Notes under the pieces: model-generated
What the model was told of the DNA's origin: nothing
The model's input: only the letters and a program-made list of their open reading frames with translations
The model's database searches: none
Translations under genes and position numbers: made by a program
Assembly (NCBI GenBank): GCA_964344685.1
Contig: CAYFOK010000007.1
Span: 124,001 to 188,000 of the forward strand
DNA: 64,000 nucleotides
Origin: Scalindua sp964344685
GTDB lineage: Bacteria > Planctomycetota > Brocadiia > Brocadiales > Scalinduaceae
Direction: 5' to 3'
Shown: in pieces, positions 63,990-64,000 of the stretch
How the letters are laid out: every line of letters starts with the position of its first letter
How positions within the stretch are numbered: position 1 is the stretch's first letter

Positions 63990-64000
63990 ATGGAAGAAAA
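63990..64000 (+). CDS. Start of the next gene, 3' partial
   Basis: An ATG at 63990, with AAAGGA about 8 bases upstream, opens a frame reading MEE before the window ends. Too short to identify. Confidence 0.4.

Overview
The window is a stretch of an AT-rich bacterial chromosome with housekeeping genes (clpX, cysS, holA, pgm, an omega-like RNA polymerase subunit, HU/IHF, DksA-type protein, ompH/skp) set among many signalling proteins. I see no rRNA, tRNA, CRISPR array, insertion sequence or phage gene. The mix (MoxR, Gld-like ABC cluster with a DUF4340 protein, FHA and HtrA proteases, many TPR, CNB, GAF and HD-GYP proteins, Yip1, PqqD/HprK-like genes, AT-rich DNA) fits an anaerobic planctomycete, perhaps of the anammox order Brocadiales. 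That placement is inference: no 16S rRNA or anammox marker gene is present.

Layout. 1-2.9 kb: the 3' part of a TPR/CsgG-like/DUF4384 gene and two small envelope proteins. 2.9-11.3 kb, minus strand: a long co-directional run, omega-like gene, Gld-type ABC ATPase, permease, GldG-like protein, DUF4340 protein, HtrA protease, MoxR ATPase. 11.4-14.4 kb, plus strand: a tight operon of a stand-alone CNB protein, a PqqD-like recognition protein, an HprK-like kinase and a nucleotidyltransferase, preceded by a possible 46-residue Ser-rich ORF. 14.6-20.6 kb: TerB-like protein, M28 peptidase lipoprotein, TPR protein, and a ZIP-type transporter whose cytoplasmic loop holds two CNB domains. 20.6-25.8 kb: UspA, pgm, DksA-like, holA, HU/IHF. 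25.8-29.6 kb: HAD hydrolase, FHA-trypsin protease, internally duplicated protein, two secreted paralogues. 30-33.2 kb: a 1060-residue fusion of CNB, GAF, a degenerate sigma-54-type AAA+ domain and a polyferredoxin-type membrane domain. 33.4-42.5 kb: HD-GYP, lectin/thioredoxin-like fusion, hydrolase lipoprotein, YihY, YjbQ, SulP, methyltransferase. 42.6-47.5 kb: an RND efflux pump without an outer-membrane partner. 47.9-56.6 kb: clpX, a large unknown protein, Yip1, Skp, acyl-CoA synthetase-like, rhodanese, cysS. 56.7-63.9 kb: a signalling block of cheR, cheB and a double-receiver diguanylate cyclase, divergent from a sigma-54 activator and a CHASE2-GAF-HD-GYP phosphodiesterase.

The strongest unusual signals are the CNB-GAF-AAA-ferredoxin fusion (30008-33190), the ZIP transporter split by two CNB domains (18318-20162) and the CNB/PqqD/HprK/nucleotidyltransferase operon (11505-14406). 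Three loci use Crp-type CNB domains without any DNA-binding domain, and only the small stand-alone protein keeps the residues expected for cyclic-nucleotide binding. The last full gene appears to have ATC where its ATG should be.
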